DNA of 53,500 nucleotides, taken from assembly GCA_009746045.1 (NCBI GenBank), contig RPFO01002284.1, positions 1 through 53,500 on the forward strand, in the 5' to 3' direction. Made by a program: the position numbers and the translations under genes. This document shows positions 32,554 to 43,379 of the stretch, piece by piece. Source of the stretch: Mesostigma viride (lineage: Eukaryota > Streptophyta > Mesostigmatophyceae > Mesostigmatales > Mesostigmataceae). The notes below the pieces were generated by a model. It made no database searches and was not told the origin of the DNA. It saw only the letters and a list, made by a program, of their open reading frames with translations. The stretch's first letter is position 1; each line of letters opens with the position of its first letter.

Positions 32554-35500
32554 ATGGCTATCACGAACAAGACTGTCGCTAAGAAGCTTCCTACAACGAG
32601 GATGATGATGGGCAGGATCGGCGGATGCCCAGAGACAACAACAAGAAGCCGGCTGGCGATGCGGCCATTTCCAAGAAAAAGAAAAAGAACAAAAAGACTC
32701 ACAATGGTTGCCAGGACGAGGGGACGGCGGCTGCAAAGCCGACCGACCTACCCCCCTCCCCTGCGAGGCCGGAGGCCGAGACGGCTCCCCCCGGGGAGAC
32801 CGGCTTACCCTCGACTCCGGCGGCCGCCCCAGCCGCAACCACGGCTGGCGCGGCCATGGCTGCGGAGACCTCGGTGGTAAACCCCACTGAGGCTCCACAG
32901 TCCGGCCCCACGTTGCCATCTCTTCGGGAGCGTATGCCCCGTCAGACGGCCTCGGTGGCACCGGACGGGACGATTACCTTTCGTCCCGCCACATCAAACC
33001 TTAATGTCCCTTTCGCCCAGGGACATAACCACATTGAGCTAACGTTTGGGCGACCCTCTGCGTCCCTTCTTCGCAAGAAGAAGGACATGGAGAGTATTAA
33101 ACTCGCACGGGTGGTGCGAAAACCTGTGGAACCCATCGCCGGACAACCAATGTCCGACGATGAGGTATCCGACACTGCCAGTCTCCCCGATGGGGAGACT
33201 GAGATCAATCTTACCCCAGCGCTCCTGGCGGTCGAGCAGGCCGCGCTGGTGGCAAATGAAGAACGCCGAGAGCGGCAGCGGGACCGAGAGGTCCGCCGAG
33301 AGGCGGCTTTTCGGCTCGCCGCTAAGCGGCAAGAATATGAAGAGGAAGCCGCCCGTCGCCTGGCTACCCACCAGGCGATGGCGGACGCGTACCGCGAGGC
33401 CACCCAGCGGTTACGTGACCTCTTAAAAAATGCTGACTATCCCATGCACTATGCGGACAGTCAAGACCTGGCCGAGCTTGCTCGGTCAGCACACTTTAAA
33501 ACCATGTCCTCCATCACCCAAGCCAGGGTCACGGAGGCCATCTTGGCCAAACATGGGGTGGTAGCTGAAGAAGCCCCCCCGCTGGAAACCACCAGCAAGA
33601 AACCCTCTCCCCCCCAACCCCTGCAGTACAAGGAGGGACTGCTGGCCCTGGGCGCGAGGAAGGGCAAAGAGGCGGACTGTCCAGTCCGGCCTGCTATGAT
33701 CATGGGAGAACCACTCCCTGACATACCCGAGGATGAGGCTGCTTTTCAGGCAGCCCTCCGGGAGCATGAGGTACGCAAGGAGATGAAGCGTCTCATGCGG
33801 GAGGAGGCCAGGAGGAGAGCAGAGGCAGACACCCCTGCCCGCCCCTCCACCGATGGGGCTGGACCCAGTGGGGTTACCCGGACACCCCCGGGCTCCCCCA
33901 GGGCCACCATGACCCCCCCTCCCCCTCCCCCACCACCCCAGGTTCGCCCTGTGGGTTGGGGCCCCCTCCCAAACCAGGGGGGGTGGCCAGGACCCCAGGA
34001 GGCCCTGGGGGGAGGTGCAGAGGTGCCACAGGCACCCAACAGGCCTGCTGAGGCCCCCCCAAGGAGCGGGGATGTCCTGGAACAGCTCGCCATTCTCCAG
34101 GCCCAGCTGGCCTCGTTGCAAGATCAGCAGTTAACAGCTAACCAGCTGCAAACTGTCGAGGGCCTGCGCGCCCTGATGTCGCGGTATGAGCGGGGGACCA
34201 TCAACCTGGACCCCACCCGCCTGCAACAAGCAACCGACAGCTTCTTGAGGGCCAACCCCCCTCTCACAGGTGTGTTTAACCCTCATAAAAAGGAATCCAA
34301 AATCAATATTGCTGGCTTGCCTGAGGGTCACACTGTTGAACAAGCTAAGCAATTTGTTTTTGCTTTGGAGTATGGGATGGAAGGTCTTAACCTTAGACAT
34401 CAGTTTAAGGCTCTCAGGGCCTCCTCCACATTCCATCAATCATCTCCTGCAATCAGAGCATTGATTCAAACCTATCAGGAACGTACCCTGACACCTGAAG
34501 CAGCCATTGAACAGTGGCCTACCTTTATCACTGATCTGAAACAGCTAGTGCTTACCAATAACCACATGGAAGCAGTAGAACGTTTCAACTGGCTTGCTGC
34601 ATATAAGGTGAACAAGAATAACCTCTCTGGGGATGCAAAAACATACAGGGTAATGATTGAGAAAGACCTTGAGCTTCTCAAGCTCCAACCAAGGTATCTC
34701 ATCCACACCTGGCTAACAAAAGCTAATTTGCAACCTTCTGTCCTGGCTACCCTGCTTACAGGCCTCAAGTCCCTCTGGGACAACTTCAGAGCTGCCATGC
34801 TCTATATCGAGGAGGCAGTGGACCCCCTGGGTACTGGCAACAACCAGGCCCAGGACCCCAAGGTCCAGGGTGTCCAAGGCCACAAACGCAAGGGGCAGGC
34901 CAGCCAGGGGGGGCACCCAAGACCCACAAGTCCTCCCACCAAGGGGGCAGTGGCTCTCAGGGGCGTGGCAACACGTGGCACCGTGTGCCCCTGCATGGCA
35001 ACCCCAACAACAACAACAACAACAACAACAACAGGTCCCAGCAGGGCAACAATAACAACAGGTCCCAACAGGGCCAAAACAACAACAACAACAGGTCCCA
35101 GCAGGGCCAGAACCGGTCCCAGCAGGGAAACAACAACAACAACAACACAACAACAACCAGCCTGGCAACCCTGGGGGGTCCATAAGGTGCCTGAGGTGCT
35201 TCCAACGAGGGCACGCACGGCACAACTGCCCCAACAACGACTCCCTGGCCAACGGGGTGGATCTCTGCCCGGGCTGCTGGCACGCACGTCATCCCCTGGG
35301 GCCTCCAGGCAGCCGTTGCAACAGGCCTCGCTACCCAAATCAATGTGAGTTCACTCACCTTATGTACTCTGAGGATGATGATCTCATTACCATTGGGGAT
35401 GGCAACCAGGGCATAATTGATTTTGAGGCAGCAACCTTACTGTCCTCCCAACACCCTGTTCTGGAACCTTACATAAAAGCACTAACCCCTACTGTTGACA

Positions 35501-38500
35501 ACTCCATAGATATCAAGGAGCTTGCTCATCAGCTGCACCTAGCCATGGGTCATGAAACAGTGGCTGAGGAACTGGCCAGACGGCTGGGGGTAGTAGCATG
35601 GGAAAACAACTCAGGAATGCAGTAAAACTGGCTAGACAACACTGTCAAGAATGTCAGTTCAATAGCCCCAAACCTCAAAAATGGCATACTGCAACTCCTT
35701 CCACCAATAGGGGCATGATAGTGGGGGATGTGATGCACATCAACAAAGATGTCCAACCCTACCTGATCCTAAAAGACTCATGGTCCAGGTTCACAGTAAT
35801 GGAACCCCTACCTGGCATGTCTGCAGGGCAGCTACGTGTTGCACTCATGATTGCTTTACCCAGATTCTACCCAGTTGACAGAATTTTGCTTGATCAACAA
35901 TTTTCTTGTCTGACTGACCTGGAAGGGTGTGAAGCAATAGAGATTGCTGGGCTGGAAGATCATGAGGGTCAGGGGGTCATTGAAAGAACCATCAGATCTG
36001 TCAAAACCCTACTAGCCAAAAATCCTTCCAAGGATGCTACTTCAGGGGTCTATTGTGACAGGGCACTCTGGTGTCATGAAATGTGCACAACCCTAAATAT
36101 GAGACCTGTCTTGCATGCCACGTGGGGTGAAGTAATCCCAGCAGGCCTGCAGGCAGGTGTATATCCCCCAGAGGTGATAGCACTGTACAACACTGCACGT
36201 GCACAAACCTCAGCAAAACTGGCAGAAAAAGATAAAACCCATTCCAGGCCAGTATTCCAAAAAGGTGATCAAGTTCTCTATTACAAGGAAAACAGCTTTG
36301 GTAAGGTTGGAACTTGGCTAGGTCCAGTTACCATCCGTGGATTTACCAAAAACAGCAAGACCGTGGAGGTCAAGCACAATATCAATGGGAAGCGTCACAG
36401 GGTGAGCTGTCATAGAATTAAGAAGTATTATTCTCCCATGGCAGACGTGCCTGGGGAAGAGTCTTTAAGCATGGACTCACTACTTCTATCTGGCAACTCC
36501 AGCATGCCCAGCAGTAGCTCTGAGCCACCAATTACTGCTGTTGACAGCACCACAGCACCCTCTGTGAACCCTTCCACCCTCAGTGAAGCCAGGCCCACTT
36601 CACAACCTGGGGATTGCTTAACCAGGCACGAGGTAGCTGGGTTGGAAGCATTAGCTCAGCCCCAAGGCACAAATTGTCTGCCAACCTCCCGCTCTGAGGT
36701 CAAATTGGCAGTCGCCTTGCAAGCATTACACAGGTCACATAAGCAACAAGCTGCTGTGGCCGCAGGGTTGGCAAAAGTCTCAGCTGTGTGCACTAGTCAG
36801 GACCCCTGGACCCTGGCAATAGACACTCAGGCACAGGTCAGTGTGATCAGTGCACAAGCCATCCCTGGTCTTGAGATTGCACCTTCATTTTGGGCACGGG
36901 TGCAGGATTTCTCAGGCCAAAGCTCACTGGATGTAGTGGGACAAGTGATGCTCCCTATACTTGGTATTCAGACACCCTTCCAGGTGGTGGAGGGGTACTC
37001 TGGTAACACCTTGTTGGGGGAACCTTTTGTATCCTATCCTGGGGTGCTTATCTCAGCTAATGAGCTCAGTGTCACAGGGGTGGGTGCAGTTCCTCTGGAC
37101 CACTTTAAAATCCCTCTCTCCAGTATTGTCCCTGGTATGGATGCTGTCATCAAGGCAGTCAACACTCAGTATGCACCAGGGGAGATCCCTGATCTGGACA
37201 AGTTAGTGCACAGCCAGTTCCTCCATCCCTCAGCCTTTGGGCTGGGTAAGTGGGACATAGCCATGCACTCACCCCACCAAATCTCCCACGTCATACAAGA
37301 ATGCAAAACACAAAAAGGGTTTACCAAGTGGCTGATGGCCATTGTCCACCAAGCCAGGCAGGAATGGGTCCTGCCCAACCCCAAAAACCCTCAATACAAA
37401 CCGCCTGTCACCCCTTCATGGGACGTGCCAGAGGGAGCCAAAAAGCTCAGATTAAAATTTGTTCTCAAACAAAAACCACAAAAAGTGGGCTCCCCAATCT
37501 TCCATGCCAGACCATGTGTCACAGAATTAAAGGGGACATCCACACTGCCAAAAGGGGAAACATACACACCTGGGCTGCAACAAACCTCACTCAGGATCAT
37601 GCTCTCCCTATTCCTCCACAACCTCAATGCAGGCCAAGACTATGTCTGCAAAGCCACTGATATTAAAAGGGCCTTCCTCAGGGGGGACCCAGAAAAGGCT
37701 GAATCTGTGTGGAAAGGGAAGGTGTACGTGGTAGACACCCCAGCTGTGTGGAAACCTTACATTGATGAGCCCCACCTTATCATCAACATTGGGGTGGAAG
37801 GGCTTGTCAGTGCCCCAAAAATTTTCAGAGACTCAGCAGAGGAAGTATTCAAAAAGCTCAAGGCCACGTATGATGACCTGGACCCATGCTTTTTTGTTGT
37901 ACCCACCCCCTCTGGACTGCTGTTCTTTGTGTGGCATGGAGATGACCAACTCATTTGTGGGCCTAGAGCTGAGGTGGAAACCTTTATTCAGCAGGTCCAG
38001 GAATCATATGAGATTGGCAAACAGGTGGAATTGAGCACAACCCCCATCCAGTTCTGTGGCATCATGTTGCAGCTGCACAGGCAGCCAGATCATGGGTCTG
38101 CTCTCTCTCTCCTCCTGCAGAATATATCCAAGATTGTCTAGATCTGCTGCATCACACCTGCCTCCCCTTACACATGTGTGCCACTGTTCAGGGCAAACTG
38201 GGGTGGTGGTCAGCCATCTGTGGGGCTCCCTTAGCTGTCATCAGCAGGGTCACCCATGATGTTCTAGTCAAAATCAAATGCAGTCACATCAGGAAGTTGA
38301 TCCATGACTGCCCCCCCTCATCCTCCATGGCCTGAATCTGATGGAAGACATCCACATCCACAGTGTCATGGACAGCTCCATGGAGAGCAGAACAATCAAT
38401 CAGATGGGGGCACGGGAATCAGGGCTGTTTTTTCTCACCAACAGGTCAGATTACATGTCCCTCACTTCCTGGTACAGCAGGCTACACCGCAGAAAACCTG

Positions 38501-38865
38501 GCAGCAGCAACTCAGCTGAATGTCGTGCTGTGGTGTCTGCTGCATTGCATGCTCGTTCCCTGCAGCACATGCTCACCTGGCTACAAACCCAGGCAGGCAG
38601 CACATGCAATGTCATCTCACATCTCTATACTGACAGCCAATCTGTGATCAGTTTTCTAACCAAGAAATCTGTCTCTGCTGCTGTCCACACTGACCTGGAT
38701 TGGGTGATCCTCAAACAGGAGGCCACCTATTTTTCCAGCTGGACTCATGTGGATGATGAGGACAACCCAGCAGACGCTCTCACGAAGCTGCGGGATGCTG
38801 CTGGCCAACAGTACCAGCTCCTCTTTCAGAACATGAACCCCTATGATATCAGAGTCAGTGTTTGA
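32554..38865 (+). CDS. copia Gag-Pol: Gag, zinc knuckle, integrase, retropepsin-like, RT, RNase H (six frameshifts)
   Basis: About 2,105 residues if six one-base losses are allowed for. Gag: Lys-rich start, charged coiled-coil-like part, Pro-rich part, helical capsid-like part (34080-34800), Asn/Gln-rich repeat, CCHC knuckle at 35188-35229. Integrase: His pair near 35536-35553, Cys pair at 35643 and 35652, triad Asp 35727, Asp 35892, Glu 35982 (only 29 residues between the last two). A retropepsin-like segment follows with Asp-Thr-Gln at 36822-36830 and a later Leu-Leu-Gly. Reverse transcriptase: Asp at 37659 and Asp-Asp at 37941-37946. RNase H (about 38341-38865) has copia-type Glu and Asp motifs and ends with Ala-Asp-Ala-Leu-Thr-Lys. 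Frames change at about 32590, 34910, 35150, 35590, 38110 and 38312, each as if one base were missing. Confidence 0.85.
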
Positions 38866-39239
38866 ATAAATGACTGGCCATAGCACAGTACACAACCACC
38901 ACACCCCCTTACCACAGCGATAGCTGCTGGGCGCCATAAAATTCAACACATTCGTTGTGGGGTGTGAGTGCTGGCTAGGTCAGATTTGTATCCATTTGCA
39001 GCTTGAGGACACAAGCTTTGTATCCATTTACTTAATGTGTGCTTCAGTAACTGGCCAAACCAGCCAGCTGTGTACACCTTATTTAATGTGCAATATAACA
39101 CCTGGCCAGAACAGCCAGCTGTAACCAACCTGGCTCAACCAGCCATGTCTCTTTTGTACCCCTAATCAACTTAAAAACAATAACAATAATGTTGGGGGTG
39201 CAGACCTGCATTAAGAAATAAATAATAAAACAATACTGG
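38866..39239 (+). other. copia 3' untranslated region
   Basis: It holds four diverged copies of a CTGGCCA...CCAGC-type motif (38995-39150), and a GTTGGGGGTG purine run at 39191 that might be the polypurine tract, although it lies about 40 bp from the LTR. Confidence 0.5.
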
Positions 39240-39712
39240 AGTTAGTCTCCATGCTTTGCTGTAGACTAAGTCTCAAAGGCATTGTGAATACAACGTATGA
39301 ATAAGCCTTGTAAACCTACGTTGGTATGTGAATATAAATACCACGTGGGCTATGCAGATAGGAATGCTAGTCGAGTCGCATACGTTTCCCTAGATAGGTA
39401 CTTTGGGTACTGAGGTACGTGACAGATGTCAGTACCCAGTATACGTAGTGTCCTGTCATTGGACGGTACTAGAGTATCCTAGATAGGGACCGTACTGCAG
39501 CGTGCATTGATTTGTGATCGCACGATGCAGTGACTAGACTGCTACCTGTCATCGTGTGGCCTCGGGCCAACGGTCTGCACCCAACGGTCACTGGCGGCGC
39601 AGCCGGTGAGAGGAACGTTGATAAAGGGTAAACCTATTTTCTAATGAACCAAGCAATTCATTGCTCCAAGCCTTCAGTGTTCTCAAGCAATATATCCCAC
39701 CGCATTCTAACT
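39240..39712 (+). repeat. 3' LTR of the copia element
   Basis: 473 bp, same length and ends as the 5' LTR. The CAGCC duplication follows. Confidence 0.95.
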
Positions 39713-39717
39713 CAGCC

Positions 39718-40028
39718 CTCTTAGGGGGAGAAGAAGGAGGGGTAGCAAAGACTAGAGCTTCTACAGGAGGACGACCATGAGGAATAGGGCGTACATGAAG
39801 GCCTAAATCTGTTTGGCTATGATCTATAAGGAACTGCTGAGCTTCTTCGAAGGACATAAATTTCTTGTACCTAATTACGTTGTATACACGATTCTGAACG
39901 ATCTTCCTAGCGTCGGACCAAGAAAGGAAAATGGAGGACCATTGAGGCGTAATCACTACGTAATATTTAGCTAGACTATTATCGCTAGAAGAATGGGAAG
40001 GAGCAGTCAAAGATCGCCGTTGGCTCAT
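39718..40028 (-). pseudogene. gypsy A ORF1 (viroplasmin-like), 5' part
   Basis: Starts at the Met at 40028 and keeps the viroplasmin-like segment seen in copy B with few substitutions. Cut after about 100 residues by the copia insertion. The continuing frame into the LTR is not part of the gene. Confidence 0.85.
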
Positions 40029-40387
40029 GGTAACGCACCTTGTTGTTCTTGAGTAGTCATGATAGGAGTGGAAGGGGTAGGAGTCGACTTAGCTGGGTTA
40101 TCTGGATCACCGAAATGACGAGGGCGGCAATGGTCCAGCGCTCGTAGTCCTAAAGTCAGCGACCCAGTGACTTTCTGCGAGTGCGGCCGTCTAATGTACA
40201 GCAGCACGAAGGAAAAGGTGGAACCTACCCAGACGCTAATCGTCTCTGAACAGTAATACTCCCCTATCTAAGACAGGAAACAACCGTAAGCAGGAAAACA
40301 AGGCGAAGGACAGGCTAACTACGAAAGGATTTATCCGCTGCGAGCAGGTCTAGCATCTAGGTAGAGCGTGTCCCGAAACGGGCAGCA
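40029..40387 (-). other. gypsy A leader between ORF0 and ORF1
   Basis: Matches 19141-19467 of copy B; no gene supported. Confidence 0.5.
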
Positions 40388-40690
40388 CTACTCTCCTAGC
40401 TTGAAGGCGACCCGCCCATTACCTATCAAGGAAGTGTCGGCTTCTTGTTCCTGGACGCGGAAGGGGTCTTGAAAAGGTGTATGTGGCAAGGGATAGTCGT
40501 CGCGTTCTCTACCTACTGAAGTTCCTCCGGAACCATTGTTACGCCGCGGATATCTACCTCCGCCTCTACCTCTAATGGGCCTGATACTACCTAAACTGGT
40601 CAGGCCTCCTCTACTCAAACCTCTGGCGAAAGACGAACGTGACGGAGCTGATCTCAATGCATTAACGTATGTGTTACTATAATACGCCAT
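40388..40690 (-). CDS. gypsy A ORF0, Arg/Gly-rich, starting inside the LTR
   Basis: The ATG at 40690 lies in the 5' LTR and the frame crosses the LTR boundary and primer site, as in copy B. It is 100 residues, ending earlier than B because of an in-frame TAG. The RGG-like part is identical in both copies. Confidence 0.45.
   Translation of the reverse strand: MAYYSNTYVNALRSAPSRSSFARGLSRGGLTSLGSIRPIRGRGGGRYPRRNNGSGGTSVGRERDDYPLPHTPFQDPFRVQEQEADTSLIGNGRVAFKLGE
40521..40535 (-). promoter_or_regulatory. candidate primer-binding site of gypsy A
   Basis: On the minus strand TGGTTCCGGAGGAAC begins just after the LTR end, the same as in copy B. Confidence 0.6.
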
Positions 40691-41109
40691 ACAACCATTT
40701 ATCAAAACCCGTTTACTCCAGGAATAGAGGAAGGAAACACAACTACACTGCCGTGACCCAAGCCTAAATGTGTTAATTCATTTAACACACGCCGAGTGCA
40801 CACACAAGGGATAGAACGCGCATAAATGGTCACCAACGGTCCAACACGCTCGGGCCGACATGGCCCTCGCCTACAGATGCACGCTGGTCCACTACATCTA
40901 CTGATGCACGCTGGTCCACTACATTCTACCACAGGATCAGGACCACTAGTAAAGTACGCGGCGCGGCGCCCAACGGCACCCAATGTACCACAGTACTGTT
41001 ACGAGGACAATAATGTCCCGGTAGGAGCCTAAACGTAAACCTGGGGACAACCGAGGCAAAAGACCTAATTTACGTCCGTAACTACAACGAATTGTTACGC
41101 GACGTAACA
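40537..41109 (-). repeat. 5' LTR of gypsy element A
   Basis: 573 bp, same ends as the 3' LTR at 237-806. CAAAC follows at 41110-41114, completing the duplication with 232-236. Confidence 0.95.
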
Positions 41110-41114
41110 CAAAC

Positions 41115-42960
41115 ATCATGACTGGATGAACTAATATGACTGAATCAGGCAGCCATAGCCAAAGCATCATCCGGCCACTCTCACAACGTGTTGAGCACAT
41201 GCCTCGTGGGAACGGAGGTGCTGGCCCAGGAATGAAAACGGTTTTCATTCCATAACGCGTGCAATACTGAAAGATTCAAAGAGGCACGTGTAATGCAAGG
41301 CTTGGATAGGTTGAGTGATCCATGAGCTTACATGCAGGCAAAGATGACGCTGGAATGCATGCTAGCATTTATGGTGGCAAGATGCTAACAACACATGATT
41401 ATACACCATGATTATGGGCACCTAGCTGATCTTCTTGCACAATCAACGCAGTATAAACCATCAACATCCAATCCTCACGATATATGCACAGCTTCGGAAT
41501 GACGACGTATTAATTAATTAATTAATACGTCTTAGGTATTAATATACCTAAGACGTATACCTGAGACGTATACCTAGTCCTAATACATAGTCCGAAAACT
41601 GCATGTGATCGCATGCACTTTGACTTAACGTAATAAACCACGTAATTCCTGGAGCGCCGCGCCACCCGTGACGGAGGGAAGTTGTCCGGTGGTTCTGGGA
41701 ACACTTAGGGACGAAGGTGATGCATAGGTTTGGGGGGTATATTCGCCATAGCCTGGTTACAAATACAACGTGCATTGAGAAAGTATCACGTGACTTTGGC
41801 GGGAAATTTTCACTCGCGCGCGCGTAGCGAGATATGGCTGTCAACGTGCCGTTATCAGGGAAATTTTACGTCTCGCGGCTAGAAACGGGTTAGAATGTTG
41901 CTCAGAATGATGATGCGTGATTTTTGTATGTCAGGCATGGCCAGATTTTTAGGATTGGGAAAATACAGGTAGGAAAATACTGCCTTCTTGGTCGCCAGTG
42001 CAAGACGAGTCATCGTCTATCATATGTCGATTTTCTCCTCATGGCCGGGCAGTCTGCGCCAGCCCAAGCATCCAGGTTTGCTACGGGATGTCCGCTGCAG
42101 CATTTGCTGGGAATGCGGACACGTTTATAGGTCATCTTTGAACGGAACATCAACCTGGTAATCATAAAGGATGCATGCATGTTGCGGCTATGGTTGTCTA
42201 TGCCCATAGAGCAACGGTATGTGTGAGATATGGTGGTCCCGGCCAGCGGAATCCGGGCAGGACATGAACGAGCTAGGTACGACAACGTATTTGCGTGTTG
42301 TTTGCAGCGGAATACGCCTCCCATGCATTATATATGACGATTTTATCCATGCATATTTCAGCAAGCTTCCATGCCTGTTGTAGAGAGTGAATTTAGCCCT
42401 GAAAGTGCCCAGTTTATGGCATTTCTATGGAGTATGGCATTCCGTTAGTGCAGGTAGGCAACGTGTTTGTATTCCAGCAATTTTGGCAGCCTTTTATAGC
42501 TTGCTATAATGCATTATCGTGTTGCATGTCATAGATAGCTGTTTTCACGCGCGTAACCCACACACATATATGAGCACGTTATATAGGGGTAATGGGTTAT
42601 CCGGGTGGTCTGACCCAAGGAAACCCCCATTGGACTATCCACCTAAGTTGTCCAATGTTGGTATTGAGGTTCCCTACCCTCCCTGGGAAAAAAGGGGGGG
42701 TAAACTTTTCCTTGGGGAAAAAAGATCGTCTTTTGGCCAACTTTGACTAGAGCTATCATCCAAATGCTTTGATAAAGCCATGGTATTATTGCATATTCTG
42801 AAAGCCCTTGAAGTGTAGATACTCCTAGCATCTTGGTTGGGGTGTTTGGAGCTGTGGCCTGTGAGTTATGATTTTTTTAATTTTCAGGGGTATGAAAGTG
42901 CCAAAAATGGGTCAGCGGACTATGAAATACCTGAGACGTATACCTATTAGGACTGGGTTA
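41115..42960. other. host-side flank without a recognised gene
   Basis: Only short frames, no family recognised. It contains a (ATTA)n run at 41508-41526, a hairpin at 41525-41558, and two copies of TACCTGAGACGTATACCTA near 41558 and 42928 that bracket about 1.37 kb. Confidence 0.5.
41525..41558. repeat. 15-bp-stem hairpin
   Basis: ATACGTCTTAGGTAT and its inverse ATACCTAAGACGTAT are separated by four bases. It sits at the end of an (ATTA)n run. Confidence 0.8.
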
Positions 42961-43379
42961 GCGGACTATTAATTAGGAACATAACTCCGTTGGGAGTGAA
43001 TGTAGCACATATCCCAGAGAAGGGGCATATGGCTATAATACATTCTAAGCTACTTCCTGCAAGGGTGGGAATGTAAACGACACTTGCTCGAGGTGCACCA
43101 GGGCACCTGCACCCCCATGATCTATCAAGCGGCAAACCAGCTAAGGGGAGCCTGTCATGGTGGGGGAAGATCAACGTGGCTATACACAAGCTAGGCATGG
43201 CCTCTCACCAGAGAGTGACTCTCTGTATAGGCAGGGCTGAGCTCATTCTTAATGCAGCATCCATGGGGGGTCCATTATAGGCAGGGCGTCACTGGCTAAA
43301 TTCTTAAATGCATCATCCATGGCCATTATGGGCGCACATGCGCTGGGGCCGCGTGGTAGGCTAAGCCTTATGTACTAAT

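Larger units (their letters stand above)
32063..39712 (+). mobile_element. Ty1/copia-type retrotransposon with unusual domain order
   Basis: 7,650 bp with two 473-bp LTRs, flanked by CAGCC at 32058-32062 and 39713-39717. The empty site is visible in ORF1 of copy B. The LTR ends are AGTTAG and CTAACT instead of TG/CA. I saw one difference between the LTRs (ATACAG against ATGCAG in the GGGCTATRCAG stretch), so the insertion is recent. Inside is one long Gag-Pol coding region in seven frame segments. No clear primer site complementary to a tRNA end is visible: the first ATG follows the LTR by 18 bp. Confidence 0.95.
237..41109 (-). mobile_element. Ty3/gypsy chromovirus element A, full length but split by three nested insertions
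   Basis: The outer ends are LTRs of 570 and 573 bp that begin TGTTACG and end CGTAACA, flanked by the 5-bp duplication CAAAC at 232-236 and 41110-41114. Read on the minus strand the order is LTR, primer site, ORF0, ORF1, Gag, Pol, ORF3, polypurine tract, LTR. The interior is interrupted by a CACTA element in the integrase region, by TIR element D between ORF1 and Gag, and by a copia element inside ORF1. Removing the three insertions with one copy of each duplication leaves 10,793 bp, against 10,776 bp for the uninterrupted sister copy B. I saw one substitution and two small indels between the LTRs, so the insertion is recent. The element can no longer be expressed as a unit. Confidence 0.95.

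Noticed and set aside
34870-35185. Programmed frameshifting between copia Gag and Pol
   Set aside because: There are six shifts of the same kind across Gag, Pol and RNase H. A programmed signal would be a single site at Gag/Pol.
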